A DNA stretch of 8,346 nt from Deltaproteobacteria bacterium (GTDB lineage Bacteria; DRYD01): contig JAPYWL010000049.1 in NCBI GenBank assembly GCA_028276365.1, forward strand, positions 1 through 8,346, read 5' to 3'. Below, one piece after another: positions 1 to 6,540 of the stretch. The notes beneath the pieces are model-generated. The model was not told the origin of the DNA. It made no database searches and saw only the letters and a list, made by a program, of their open reading frames with translations. The position numbers and the translations under genes are program-made. Positions within the stretch are counted from its first letter, which is position 1. Every line of letters begins with the position of its first letter.

Positions 1-656
1 GCTACAATCAATTTACCTACATAAATATAAGCAGGATATAAAAAGAATCCTAATTTAGGATAAGCAAAAGTAACAGTAACTGCAGCCCTTACAGGCTCTA
101 ACACTAAAAACTTACCCGTATCCACATCTAAACCACTTGGAACATCCACACTAATAGTTAAAGGAGAATATTTATTTATAACCTCAATAATACTTGAATA
201 CAATTTTCCTACATCCCCTTTTATTCCTGTACCAATTAAAGCATCAATAACTAAACCACTTATTGATAAATCAAAGCTAAGTGATTGTAAAAACTGATTA
301 ACTTCATCCTGGTTCTCCATATCAGTTATAGAAAAAACAGGGACTTTTAAATTCTTTAGAATATTTAACTGCAAACTAGGGTCCTGCTTTAATCTATTTT
401 CATTAGCAGCTAAATACACTTTAACCGGAATTCCTCTTAAAAACAAATGCCTTGCAATAACCATCCCATCCCCACCATTATTACCACTACCACAAACTAC
501 AACCACACCTTTCCTAGCTACCTCTAAATAATTATTATAAATAACTTCTAAAACAGCTAATCCCGCATTCTCCATTAATATACTCGAAGGAATCTTAAAT
601 TTATCAATAGCTTCCTTATCTATTTCCTGCATCTGTTTCCTATTTACAACTTTCAT
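1..656 (-). CDS. nnr: NAD(P)H-hydrate epimerase domain (NnrE / YjeF_N), 3' end cut by window edge
   Basis: I translated this frame by hand: it is open from the ATG at 654-656 to the window edge, giving 218 complete residues without a stop. NnrE enzymes interconvert the R and S forms of hydrated NADH/NADPH, a cytoplasmic metabolite-repair step before the dehydratase restores NAD(P)H. Family signatures seen are MENAG (residues 28-32), the glycine loop CGSGNNGGDG (55-64), DALIGTG (138-144) and VDVPSGLDVDTG (170-181). The start is supported by AAGGAGGG on the minus strand at 668-675 with an 11-base spacer. In many bacteria this domain is fused to a C-terminal ADP-dependent (S)-NAD(P)HX dehydratase (bifunctional Nnr). 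Whether that is so here lies outside the window, so the symbol is tentative for the full gene and the family call is firm. The gene is transcribed divergently from the small gene at 918 and is not part of the pilus operon. Confidence 0.93.
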   Translation of the reverse strand, partial: MKVVNRKQMQEIDKEAIDKFKIPSSILMENAGLAVLEVIYNNYLEVARKGVVVVCGSGNNGGDGMVIARHLFLRGIPVKVYLAANENRLKQDPSLQLNILKNLKVPVFSITDMENQDEVNQFLQSLSFDLSISGLVIDALIGTGIKGDVGKLYSSIIEVINKYSPLTISVDVPSGLDVDTGKFLVLEPVRAAVTVTFAYPKLGFFLYPAYIYVGKLIV

Positions 657-667
657 ATTTAGTAATT

Positions 668-675
668 CCCTCCTT
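668..675 (-). promoter_or_regulatory. Shine-Dalgarno sequence of nnr
   Basis: The minus strand reads AAGGAGGG, eleven bases before the ATG at 656. It fixes the start of the edge-truncated nnr gene. Confidence 0.75.
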
Positions 676-900
676 GATATAAAGTTCTCTAAAAATATTT
701 TTTCTTAAATCCTTAGCTACAACTTTTATTATATTTTATTATTTTATTAAAAAAAAAATTATCCTTTGAAAAATAAAACAAAAAACAAATAATTAAAACA
801 TAAAAATAATAATGTAAAAAAAATGTAAATTTTTATAAAATAACACTTTAATTTATAAAAATTTGAATATATAAAAAATAGAATAGAAATAAAAAAATAA

Positions 901-908
901 AAAGGAGG
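901..908 (+). promoter_or_regulatory. Shine-Dalgarno sequence of the 96-aa gene
   Basis: AAAGGAGG sits nine bases before the ATG at 918. A near-perfect match in an otherwise A/T-only leader supports this small ORF as a real translated gene. Confidence 0.8.
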
Positions 909-917
909 GATAAAAAT

Positions 918-1208
918 ATGTCAATACCACCACAATTACTACAAATAGGAGCACAACTTTTATTATCAGGAATCCAAAGTGGTATCCAACAAGTAAATCA
1001 AAACTATCAACGAGCTTTAGAAGCTAAAAAACAAGTACAGGATATATACATGCAAGAACTACAAAAAGACCATGAAGCTAAAAAACAATTATTCGATAAA
1101 TTAACAGAATCTAAAAGAGAAGAGGCCCAAAAAGCACAAGAAAGCTATGGTAGCGCTTGGAAAAAAGCTTTAGATGCTAGTAGCGACTCTCAAGCCCAAA
1201 ATGAATAA
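918..1208 (+). CDS. Small helical Gln/Lys/Ala-rich protein of unknown function (96 aa)
   Basis: I do not recognise the family. The ATG start is backed by a strong Shine-Dalgarno sequence and the gene ends 65 bases before a good terminator hairpin, so it looks like a monocistronic unit. Residues 3-30 form a mildly hydrophobic, possibly amphipathic helix: Leu/Ile at 7, 8, 10, 14-16, 19 and 23, Gly at 11, 18 and 22, including a GxxxG step at 18-22. Residues 31-75 are highly charged and Gln-rich with no helix breakers and scattered Leu/Ile/Val (V40, I43, L48, L58, L62), consistent with a long helix or coiled coil. The tail (86-96) is Ser/Asp/Gln-rich and probably disordered. There are no cysteines, no secretion signal and no transmembrane segment of usual length. 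It superficially resembles phasin-like or small coiled-coil structural proteins, but that is only compositional. It is the only plus-strand gene here and is flanked by divergent nnr and convergent pilQ. Confidence 0.8.
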   Translation: MSIPPQLLQIGAQLLLSGIQSGIQQVNQNYQRALEAKKQVQDIYMQELQKDHEAKKQLFDKLTESKREEAQKAQESYGSAWKKALDASSDSQAQNE

Positions 1209-1273
1209 TTAACTTCCATCATCTATATCCCAAAAAAATTAAAAATAATTAAAATAATAAATAAAAAAAATAA

Positions 1274-1297
1274 AAGGGAGGTAATTTAACCTCCCTT
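1274..1297. terminator. Bidirectional intrinsic terminator between the 96-aa gene and pilQ
   Basis: AAGGGAGGT (1274-1282) pairs perfectly with ACCTCCCTT (1289-1297) around a six-base AATTTA loop, giving a nine-pair stem with six G-C pairs inside A/T-only flanks. On the plus strand the stem is followed by a T-rich tract (from 1299). On the minus strand it is followed by TTTTATTTTTTTTAT (1275 down to 1261). It can therefore end both the plus-strand small gene (stop at 1208) and the minus-strand pil operon (pilQ stop at 1377-1379). Confidence 0.85.
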
Positions 1298-1376
1298 CTT
1301 TATTCTTTATTCTTTTATTTTATTATTTACTTCTTCATTAATTATCTAACTAATTTACTTCCATATTTCCTTACAT

Positions 1377-3443
1377 TTAAAACTTTGTAGGATCCTTTAT
1401 TTTCATATTTTTATTATTATCAAATCTCTTATACTGAACACTTTCTTCAATCTTAGGTAAATCCATCATAACTACAGGAGTTATAGCTATAATTAATTCT
1501 ATGATTTCTTTCTGTTTTGATTTCACTCTAAAGAATTCACCTATTATTGGAATATCACCTAATAAAGGTATCTTATTAAATGAATTAGCTTCTCTTTCCC
1601 TAAATAATCCACCTATTAGCACTGTATCCCCTTGCTTAACTCTTACTGTAGTTTGAGCATTCCTTGTTATAATTCTAGGGAATTGAGTACCAGTTATTAT
1701 TTCACCGACTTCTGAAACTTGAGGTTGTAAATTCATAGTAACATAGCCATCAGGTGAAATCTCAGGAGTAACATTTAATATAATACCTACGTTAATATAA
1801 TTAGCCTGAGGTTGACCAGTTCTATAATCAGTATAAATCAATGGAAATTGTTCCCCTATTTGAATATTAGCCTGTTGCTTATTTTGAGTCATAATGTAAG
1901 GAGCAGCTAATATTCTTACATACCCCTGATTAACTAAATAATTCAACGTAGCCTGGAATTGAAGCATAGTTCTCGTAAATAATTGTATCCCTAAATAATC
2001 AGAAGGCCCCGTTTGAATAGCACCATTTTGATCTTTCTTACCCTCTTGTAAAGTAACACCTGCAGATTGATTCCAGTTAACCCCTAAAGTTTTAGAAGCT
2101 CCTTCAGAAGCAGCTAATACATGTAATCTTAGAGCTACTTGAGGCATTGGAACATCTACTGCTTTTACAAATGATTTTACTGTATCAATTATATCAGGGG
2201 TAGCAGTAACTATTAAGGAATTCATTCGCTGATCTATAGCAATAGCTTCTTTAGGTACTAATCCACCCATCATACCTACTACTTCTTGAGCTTGAGCATA
2301 ATTTAATCTAATTACTTCAGTAGTTGGAGGAGTTACTGGTGGTGGTGGAGGTGGCGGAACATCTAACTGACCTACTAAATTCTTTATTTCTCTAATAGTT
2401 TCAACAGGAGCTTTTATTAATAAACTATTAGCTTTCTCAACAACCTGAACTGTAGCTTCAGGATAAGAAGATTTAATAACTGGTTCTACTTCCTTAGCAG
2501 AAGCATTTTCTAAATTAATAACTTGAGTTTTCATAGGACCTGTAACTTTAACATCCTGTTGAAATTGAACTAACTTATCCTTAGGAGCAACATAAGCTAT
2601 CCCATTCACTATCTTATAATCAAATCCATTAGATAACAATATCATCTTTAAAGCTTGTTCAGCTTCAACATTAACTAATTTAGTAGTTATCTTTTCTTGG
2701 TATTTTTGAACTTCAGGACTAAACAAAACATTCCATCCTAAATTGTCAGCTATTAATCTAACAGTATCAACCAAAGTAGCATCAACTAAATCCAATGTTA
2801 TTGTTTTTTTAGAAGAAATACTTACATTTTTAGCAGGCATTGATTTAGAAACAACAGTAGTTTTAGAAACAATTTTAGAAGGAGTAACTTTAGAAGAAGT
2901 AACTTTAGGAGCCTTTACTTCTACTTTTGATTCCTCTTTTTCTTCTTTCTTTGATTCTTCTTTTTTAGTAGTTTCTTCCTTAGGTTCATTAGTAATTTGT
3001 TCTTTTGAAGAGGATAAAACTATATAATTTCTAAGATTCTGCTTTTCAGAATATACAGTTTTAGGACCTACAGGTTCAGGAGGATTCTTTTCCTTGATTT
3101 CAATAACAGTAAATCCTGAACTTTCAAATACTTTAAAATTAATTGCATCATAATTTAAATAAACTTTTAATAAAGAATCTCTTCCGTCTTCAGTAACTTC
3201 AACCTTAGCTACAGGACCACCAGGCATTAAATTTGCTTCAGTTTGCGATAAATCAATATTAGAATCTTTAAATCTAATAGTTAATAAATTACCTGATAAA
3301 ACTGGTTTTGAAGCTCCTAAAGTATTAACACTTATCTTTACTGTACTATCTATCTCTTTTATTTCAACTTTAGAGATAGTACCAGCTAATGCTATATTAA
3401 ATATTATTATAGCAGCTATAATATACTGAATTAATTTTTTCAT
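1377..3443 (-). CDS. pilQ: Type IV pilus outer-membrane secretin PilQ
   Basis: PilQ forms the gated outer-membrane ring through which the type IV pilus emerges. The 688-residue protein has a signal peptide (1-20, cleavage after ALA), one AMIN-type beta domain (about 22-117) that in other PilQ proteins binds peptidoglycan, and a Lys/Glu/Ser/Thr-rich linker (about 144-212). Next come an STN/N0 domain (about 214-292) and an N1 domain (about 303-361). A run of seven prolines (363-369) leads into a second N domain (about 375-435), then the C-terminal secretin barrel (about 440-665). The barrel carries the diagnostic late block VRVKQGDTVLIGGL...KIPLLGDIPIIGEFF...ELIIAITPVV. The ATG is preceded by a near-perfect AAGGAGGTGA (3448-3457) with a four-base spacer. 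The gene is the last of pilMNOPQ, 25 bases after pilP, and ends before the shared terminator. A GspD-type secretin is less likely because of the AMIN domain and the pilMNOP neighbours. Confidence 0.95.
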   Translation of the reverse strand: MKKLIQYIIAAIIIFNIALAGTISKVEIKEIDSTVKISVNTLGASKPVLSGNLLTIRFKDSNIDLSQTEANLMPGGPVAKVEVTEDGRDSLLKVYLNYDAINFKVFESSGFTVIEIKEKNPPEPVGPKTVYSEKQNLRNYIVLSSSKEQITNEPKEETTKKEESKKEEKEESKVEVKAPKVTSSKVTPSKIVSKTTVVSKSMPAKNVSISSKKTITLDLVDATLVDTVRLIADNLGWNVLFSPEVQKYQEKITTKLVNVEAEQALKMILLSNGFDYKIVNGIAYVAPKDKLVQFQQDVKVTGPMKTQVINLENASAKEVEPVIKSSYPEATVQVVEKANSLLIKAPVETIREIKNLVGQLDVPPPPPPPVTPPTTEVIRLNYAQAQEVVGMMGGLVPKEAIAIDQRMNSLIVTATPDIIDTVKSFVKAVDVPMPQVALRLHVLAASEGASKTLGVNWNQSAGVTLQEGKKDQNGAIQTGPSDYLGIQLFTRTMLQFQATLNYLVNQGYVRILAAPYIMTQNKQQANIQIGEQFPLIYTDYRTGQPQANYINVGIILNVTPEISPDGYVTMNLQPQVSEVGEIITGTQFPRIITRNAQTTVRVKQGDTVLIGGLFREREANSFNKIPLLGDIPIIGEFFRVKSKQKEIIELIIAITPVVMMDLPKIEESVQYKRFDNNKNMKIKDPTKF
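2337..2357 (-). other. Seven-proline run in PilQ inter-domain linker
   Basis: Seven consecutive proline codons (CCG, then CCA/CCT) encode residues 363-369, followed by a short VTPP segment. The run lies between the N1 and second N domain of the secretin. Stretches of this length usually stall ribosomes and need elongation factor P for efficient translation (established knowledge). Confidence 0.85.
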
Positions 3444-3447
3444 TCTT

Positions 3448-3457
3448 TCACCTCCTT
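3448..3457 (-). promoter_or_regulatory. Shine-Dalgarno sequence of pilQ
   Basis: The minus strand reads AAGGAGGTGA, four bases before the ATG at 3443. It is one of the two strongest ribosome binding sites in the operon, fitting a secretin that must be made in many copies. Confidence 0.85.
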
Positions 3458-3468
3458 ATTTTTGTTTT

Positions 3469-4110
3469 TCACTTTTTATTTTTAGGTATAACCAACTTTT
3501 CAGATCCCATAACTAAAATTAAATTATTATCCTGAATATCAGTAATCTTATATCCTCCAACTACAGTACCTACACTAACTATATAACTTTTATTAGTAGA
3601 AATATGTCTTAAAATAGCACGTCTTCCATCAGAAGAAATAAGTATTCCTTCATAAGTAAACATACTAATAGATTCAGTAGCTAAATTAACATTAGCTGCT
3701 TGTTGAGTATTTTGCTGAACATTCTGCTGGATATTTTGTTGTTCATTAATATTTGATTCTTCTTTTTTAATAATATTTTGATTATTAGAAGCCAATTCAG
3801 TAGCTTGTTTTTTATTCTTTAATAATTCTATTCCCTTAATAGATTTAGGAATAAAAGGATCCACAAAATCCTTATCCTCTCTATTAGCAGGAATAATAAC
3901 TTTCTCAGTTAATTTCTTTTTTATAGAATCTATATCTTTTAATTCAACAGGAATATCTATATTAGTACCCTCCTCAATTTTAATATCCTTTGTCAAATCT
4001 CCTGGTGCCTGAATTTTTTCAGGACTTATACAACTACTTAAATAAAATAAACTAAAAACCAGTCCACTTAATAAAAATATTTTAAATAATATTTTAATAT
4101 TTGTTTTCAC
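3469..4110 (-). CDS. pilP: Type IV pilus inner-membrane lipoprotein PilP
   Basis: PilP links the inner-membrane PilNO complex to the periplasmic N domains of the PilQ secretin. It has a basic N-terminus, a hydrophobic signal segment and a lipobox LSSC with the lipidation cysteine at residue 27 from the start used here. A long low-complexity linker follows, including a DPF motif (FVDPFIPKSI) and an Asn/Gln-rich stretch. The C-terminal beta domain reads FTYEGILISSDGRRAIL...YIVSVGTVVGGYKITDIQDNNLILV, the typical PilP HR/TonB-like fold. Two in-frame GTG starts are possible, at 4119 (overlapping the pilO stop as GTGA) and 4110. I prefer 4110 because AGGTGA sits five bases before it and the product then begins MKTN, a normal lipoprotein signal. 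The start at 4119 adds only three residues. The gene follows pilO directly, so translational coupling is likely. Confidence 0.9.
   Translation of the reverse strand: MKTNIKILFKIFLLSGLVFSLFYLSSCISPEKIQAPGDLTKDIKIEEGTNIDIPVELKDIDSIKKKLTEKVIIPANREDKDFVDPFIPKSIKGIELLKNKKQATELASNNQNIIKKEESNINEQQNIQQNVQQNTQQAANVNLATESISMFTYEGILISSDGRRAILRHISTNKSYIVSVGTVVGGYKITDIQDNNLILVMGSEKLVIPKNKK
3699..3743 (-). repeat. NxQQ tetrapeptide repeat in the PilP linker
   Basis: Three consecutive 12-base units encode N-I-Q-Q, N-V-Q-Q and N-T-Q-Q, preceded by an E-Q-Q half unit. Codons differ between units (CAA/CAG; ATC/GTT/ACT), so this is not a fresh slippage product. The repeat lies in the flexible linker between the lipidated N-terminus and the C-terminal beta domain. 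Confidence 0.8.
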
Positions 4111-4115
4111 AAAAA

Positions 4116-4126
4116 TCACCTACCTT
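4116..4126 (-). promoter_or_regulatory. Imperfect Shine-Dalgarno sequence deciding the pilP start
   Basis: The minus strand reads AAGGTAGGTGA, overlapping the pilO stop codon. Its AGGTGA part is five bases before the GTG at 4110. For the upstream GTG at 4119 only AAGG would be available, three bases away, and the rest would overlap the start codon itself. This favours 4110. Confidence 0.55.
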
Positions 4127-4727
4127 GAATTTCTATAGTTTCAAGAGTTAAATTAATACTTAATATTGGAGACTTACCTACTTCCACATTAGAAGGAGAA
4201 AAAGAAACAGTTTTAATTCTAACTAAATTACCACCTTTATTCTGATCAGATAATTGCCTTAAAAAATAAATAATAGTAGAATACCTTCCACTTAAAGACA
4301 TAGTTATTTCAGTAGACTTAATACTTATCCCTCCCGTATTTTCACTACCACCAATAGTTCTACTACCAATGCTTCCAAAATTTATATTAGATAATTTAAA
4401 ATCCTTATCTTTAGTTTGCTCTCTAACCTCATTTATAATTTTTTCTATATTTTTCAAAGTAAAAGATATAAATCCTTGTTTTTGATTAGAAGAAGTAGAT
4501 ACCTGTAAAACCTTATTTAATTCTTCATATTTATTTAAAATATCCTGTACCTCATTAAAGCGCTTTTTTATATCCTCCACCTTGTTTTTATAATCTCTTA
4601 AAGCATTAAGACTATTTTCCCATTCAGCTTTATTTTTAATGATTGGCGCATAATTATACTGCCAGCTAAAAAAACCCGCTAAAAATACTACTATCGTTAA
4701 AACTAATATTCTCACTGCTATATTCAT
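4116..4727 (-). CDS. pilO: Type IV pilus inner-membrane protein PilO
   Basis: PilO is a bitopic inner-membrane protein that pairs with PilN to form the periplasmic alignment platform of the type IV pilus. The 203-residue product starts with one transmembrane helix (about 5-24) after a very short cytoplasmic end. A Lys/Glu/Asn-rich coiled coil (about 30-76) follows, then a C-terminal ferredoxin-like domain (about 84-200). That domain contains the typical stretch ISIKSTEITMSLSGRYSTI and a terminal strand with LSINLTLETIEI. The family diverges strongly in sequence, so the assignment rests on architecture, the LSGRYSTIIYFLRQL-like helix and position between pilN and pilP. The ATG has a reasonable AGGGGGT ribosome binding site (4737-4743, nine-base spacer), 27 bases downstream of pilN. 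Confidence 0.88.
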   Translation of the reverse strand: MNIAVRILVLTIVVFLAGFFSWQYNYAPIIKNKAEWENSLNALRDYKNKVEDIKKRFNEVQDILNKYEELNKVLQVSTSSNQKQGFISFTLKNIEKIINEVREQTKDKDFKLSNINFGSIGSRTIGGSENTGGISIKSTEITMSLSGRYSTIIYFLRQLSDQNKGGNLVRIKTVSFSPSNVEVGKSPILSINLTLETIEIQGR

Positions 4728-4754
4728 CTATATCATACCCCCTAATACCTTCTT

Positions 4755-5354
4755 TTATTTTAAATTTTTATAATAAATTTCAAAAATATTTTGATTATAA
4801 TCAAAAGATAAATCTACATTAAAATTAGCAACAGTTTCACCTTCTTTTTCAGTTAAAGAAATAGCACTAACTTTAGGATCCTTAAAAACTACAGAATTAC
4901 TCATATTATCTATTAACTTAGAAACATTTTGAAGCACTTTTTCTCTTTCGCCTACAATATTTACTCCAAAATTCATTGTTTTAGCATCAAAATTTACACT
5001 TAAATTATTAATCCATGCTTCACTTGGTAAAACATGAGGATACTCTACTAAAATAAATCGCTGAAAAATTATTTCATTTAATAATGTCTTTAAATTATCT
5101 AATTGATCATAAATAACTTTAATTCTATTAATAGTATCGCTAATTCTTTTTGGATAATCCTTATAAGCAGTTATCTCTTTTTTTATATTCTCTGTTTCTT
5201 CCTTAGTTTTTTCAATTTTGGCTAATTCAGAATTAGCTAAAAAATAAGGAATTGCCCACACTATAGCTCCTATCATTATAGTAAAAACTATAAATAAAAT
5301 ATCATTAATATAATTGGGTTTCTTTTGTTCACCTACATCTATAACTATTCCCAC
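4755..5354 (-). CDS. pilN: Type IV pilus inner-membrane protein PilN
   Basis: PilN is the bitopic partner of PilO. Its cytoplasmic tail normally docks in a groove of PilM. The 199-residue product has a cytoplasmic tail of about 18 residues, one transmembrane helix (about 19-40), a Lys/Glu/Ile-rich coiled coil (about 42-95) and a C-terminal ferredoxin-like domain (about 105-190). The LPSEAWINNLSV segment is typical of PilN-family proteins. The start is GTG, supported by a perfect AGGAGGTGAT six bases upstream. The conserved N-terminal INLLP-type box that binds PilM in characterised systems is not present in recognisable form: the tail reads MGIVIDVGEQKKPNY. Position between pilM and pilO makes the assignment secure despite weak overall similarity. 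Confidence 0.88.
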   Translation of the reverse strand: MGIVIDVGEQKKPNYINDILFIVFTIMIGAIVWAIPYFLANSELAKIEKTKEETENIKKEITAYKDYPKRISDTINRIKVIYDQLDNLKTLLNEIIFQRFILVEYPHVLPSEAWINNLSVNFDAKTMNFGVNIVGEREKVLQNVSKLIDNMSNSVVFKDPKVSAISLTEKEGETVANFNVDLSFDYNQNIFEIYYKNLK

Positions 5355-5360
5355 CTTCTT

Positions 5361-5370
5361 ATCACCTCCT
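5361..5370 (-). promoter_or_regulatory. Shine-Dalgarno sequence deciding the pilN GTG start
   Basis: The minus strand reads AGGAGGTGAT, an exact complement of the canonical 16S rRNA 3' end, six bases before the GTG at 5354. It settles the non-ATG start. Confidence 0.85.
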
Positions 5371-5383
5371 ACTTTTTATTTTA

Positions 5384-6466
5384 TCAAACTTTCCTTTGTT
5401 GACCATGACCAATTGCTAACCCTAACGCATTTACATATATACTCAAATTTTCAATAAACTCATTTTCATATTTTTTATCCACTTTTATAACACTCTTTAA
5501 ATATTCATAATTAACTCTTTCTACATTAAATTCTAATTCCCTTTTTAAATAAACATCAAAATTCTTAATTTTAGAAAGTCCACCAATAATATATATCTCA
5601 TTAAAATCAACTGAATATCTACTTTTATAAGTACTAATAGTTCTTTTTATTTCTTTTATTATACTTTCAAAATGTTTAATAAAAATATTCTGATATTTAG
5701 CATCATCAATAGATAAACTATTAATTGTATTTAATAATTCCTCTTTAGATATAGCTAAAGTCTCTATGAATTTTTTAATCAAATCTTCAGCTCCTATCTT
5801 AAGATTTCTTAATAATTTCATCTTACCATCTTGAAAAACAGCAATCTTAGTAGAAGCCGCCCCAAAATCTATTAACATATTAGTAGTAGAATTAAATATA
5901 CCCTTATAATTAATTCCTTCTAATAATCTCCAAGCTCCCAATAAATCAAATTCTACCGCTACCTTTTGTAAATTAGAATTCCTAATAATATCTTCAAGTG
6001 TCACTACTTCCTCTAATAACAGCGATATTAAAAGCAATTCCATCTTATTTTGATCATATGGTAAAGATTGATTTAAAATAATTAAATCATATTTAGCTTT
6101 ATCAATACCATAAGGTATATACTTACTAACTATTTCTTCTTTGTCCTTTTCTAAATCCCTTTTTGACCTTTGAGTTTCTTCAATTGTCCTAACTATAACA
6201 TTTGGCCCAGATATACAAGCAATAGTTTTAGTTAATGCTCTATCTATTTTATGTTCATCCAAAAATCTGATAACTGTGTCCTGAATTAAAGTAGGATCAT
6301 CTAATTTATCTATCCTAACATTACCAACAAAATTAACTTTAGCATTAGCTAATACTCTATCATTATCTGTCCATTTACTATCAGCTATAACAAACTTAAT
6401 TAGGTGATTACCTATATCTAATCCTAAATTATGCTCTTTCTTTTTAAATAGGAAATCTAAAAACAT
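5384..6466 (-). CDS. pilM: Type IV pilus assembly protein PilM (actin-like ATPase fold)
   Basis: PilM is the cytoplasmic, FtsA/actin-like member of the type IV pilus alignment complex. It binds nucleotide and the PilN tail and connects the PilNOP platform to the assembly motors. The 360-residue length is usual. Nucleotide-binding signatures seen are phosphate-1 LGLDIG (residues 14-19), phosphate-2 LIDFGAASTKIAV (198-210) and the adenosine motif IIGGLSKI (293-300). The short N-terminal FLFKKKEHNLGLDIG is typical of PilM, which lacks the cell-division-specific SHS2 arrangement of FtsA. The ATG at 6466 has only an imperfect ribosome binding site (AAGTGGGTAA, 6472-6481, five-base spacer). It is the first pil gene, 74 bases after lptF, and that gap holds a candidate promoter. 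Confidence 0.95.
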   Translation of the reverse strand: MFLDFLFKKKEHNLGLDIGNHLIKFVIADSKWTDNDRVLANAKVNFVGNVRIDKLDDPTLIQDTVIRFLDEHKIDRALTKTIACISGPNVIVRTIEETQRSKRDLEKDKEEIVSKYIPYGIDKAKYDLIILNQSLPYDQNKMELLLISLLLEEVVTLEDIIRNSNLQKVAVEFDLLGAWRLLEGINYKGIFNSTTNMLIDFGAASTKIAVFQDGKMKLLRNLKIGAEDLIKKFIETLAISKEELLNTINSLSIDDAKYQNIFIKHFESIIKEIKRTISTYKSRYSVDFNEIYIIGGLSKIKNFDVYLKRELEFNVERVNYEYLKSVIKVDKKYENEFIENLSIYVNALGLAIGHGQQRKV

Positions 6467-6490
6467 ATTTCTTACCCACTTAATTCATTA

Positions 6491-6520
6491 AATATATTCT
6501 TTTTATTTTATTATTATCAA
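6491..6520 (-). promoter_or_regulatory. Candidate sigma-70 promoter of the pilMNOPQ operon
   Basis: On the minus strand TTGATA (6515-6520) and TATATT (6491-6496) are separated by 18 bases, placing the expected transcription start about 18 bases before the pilM ATG. The pair is a fair match to consensus, but the sequence is so A/T-rich that chance is a serious alternative. If real, it would let the pilus genes be expressed independently of reverse gyrase and lptF. Confidence 0.35.
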
Positions 6521-6540
6521 TTAAATCTCTTTAAAAAACT

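Larger units (their letters stand above)
657..917. other. Divergent A/T-only intergenic region between nnr and the 96-aa gene
   Basis: This 261-base gap must carry promoters for both divergent genes. From about 716 to 900 it is almost pure A/T with long A tracts, so many -10-like hexamers occur and none can be singled out with confidence. The least bad candidate for nnr is a minus-strand TATAAT at 728-733, with only a poor -35 (TTTTTT, 751-756) 17 bases upstream. No good sigma-70 pair is visible for the plus-strand gene. Two copies of AATGTAAA (811-818 and 822-829) lie 11 bases apart, roughly one helical turn, and TTATAAAA recurs at 833-840 and 853-860. In such biased sequence these may be chance. 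No RNA gene or extra ORF is seen. Confidence 0.5.

Noticed and set aside
721-756. Promoter of nnr at minus-strand TATAAT (728-733)
   Set aside because: The -10 match is good but the -35 (TTTTTT) is poor, and similar hexamers recur throughout this A/T-only stretch. It is mentioned only as a weak candidate.
2337-2357. G-rich plus-strand run as a G-quadruplex regulator
   Set aside because: The GG runs are simply the complement of seven proline codons. Only two-layer quadruplexes could form, inside a coding region.
2743-3027. A 94-codon plus-strand open frame opposite pilQ
   Set aside because: It lies antisense to the Lys/Glu/Ser-rich linker of PilQ, has a Ser/Phe/Thr/Leu composition that mirrors that linker, and has no ribosome binding site. 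It is a shadow of pilQ.
1377-3443. Type II secretion secretin (GspD)
   Set aside because: An N-terminal AMIN domain and the adjacent pilMNOP genes identify PilQ. No gsp genes are present.
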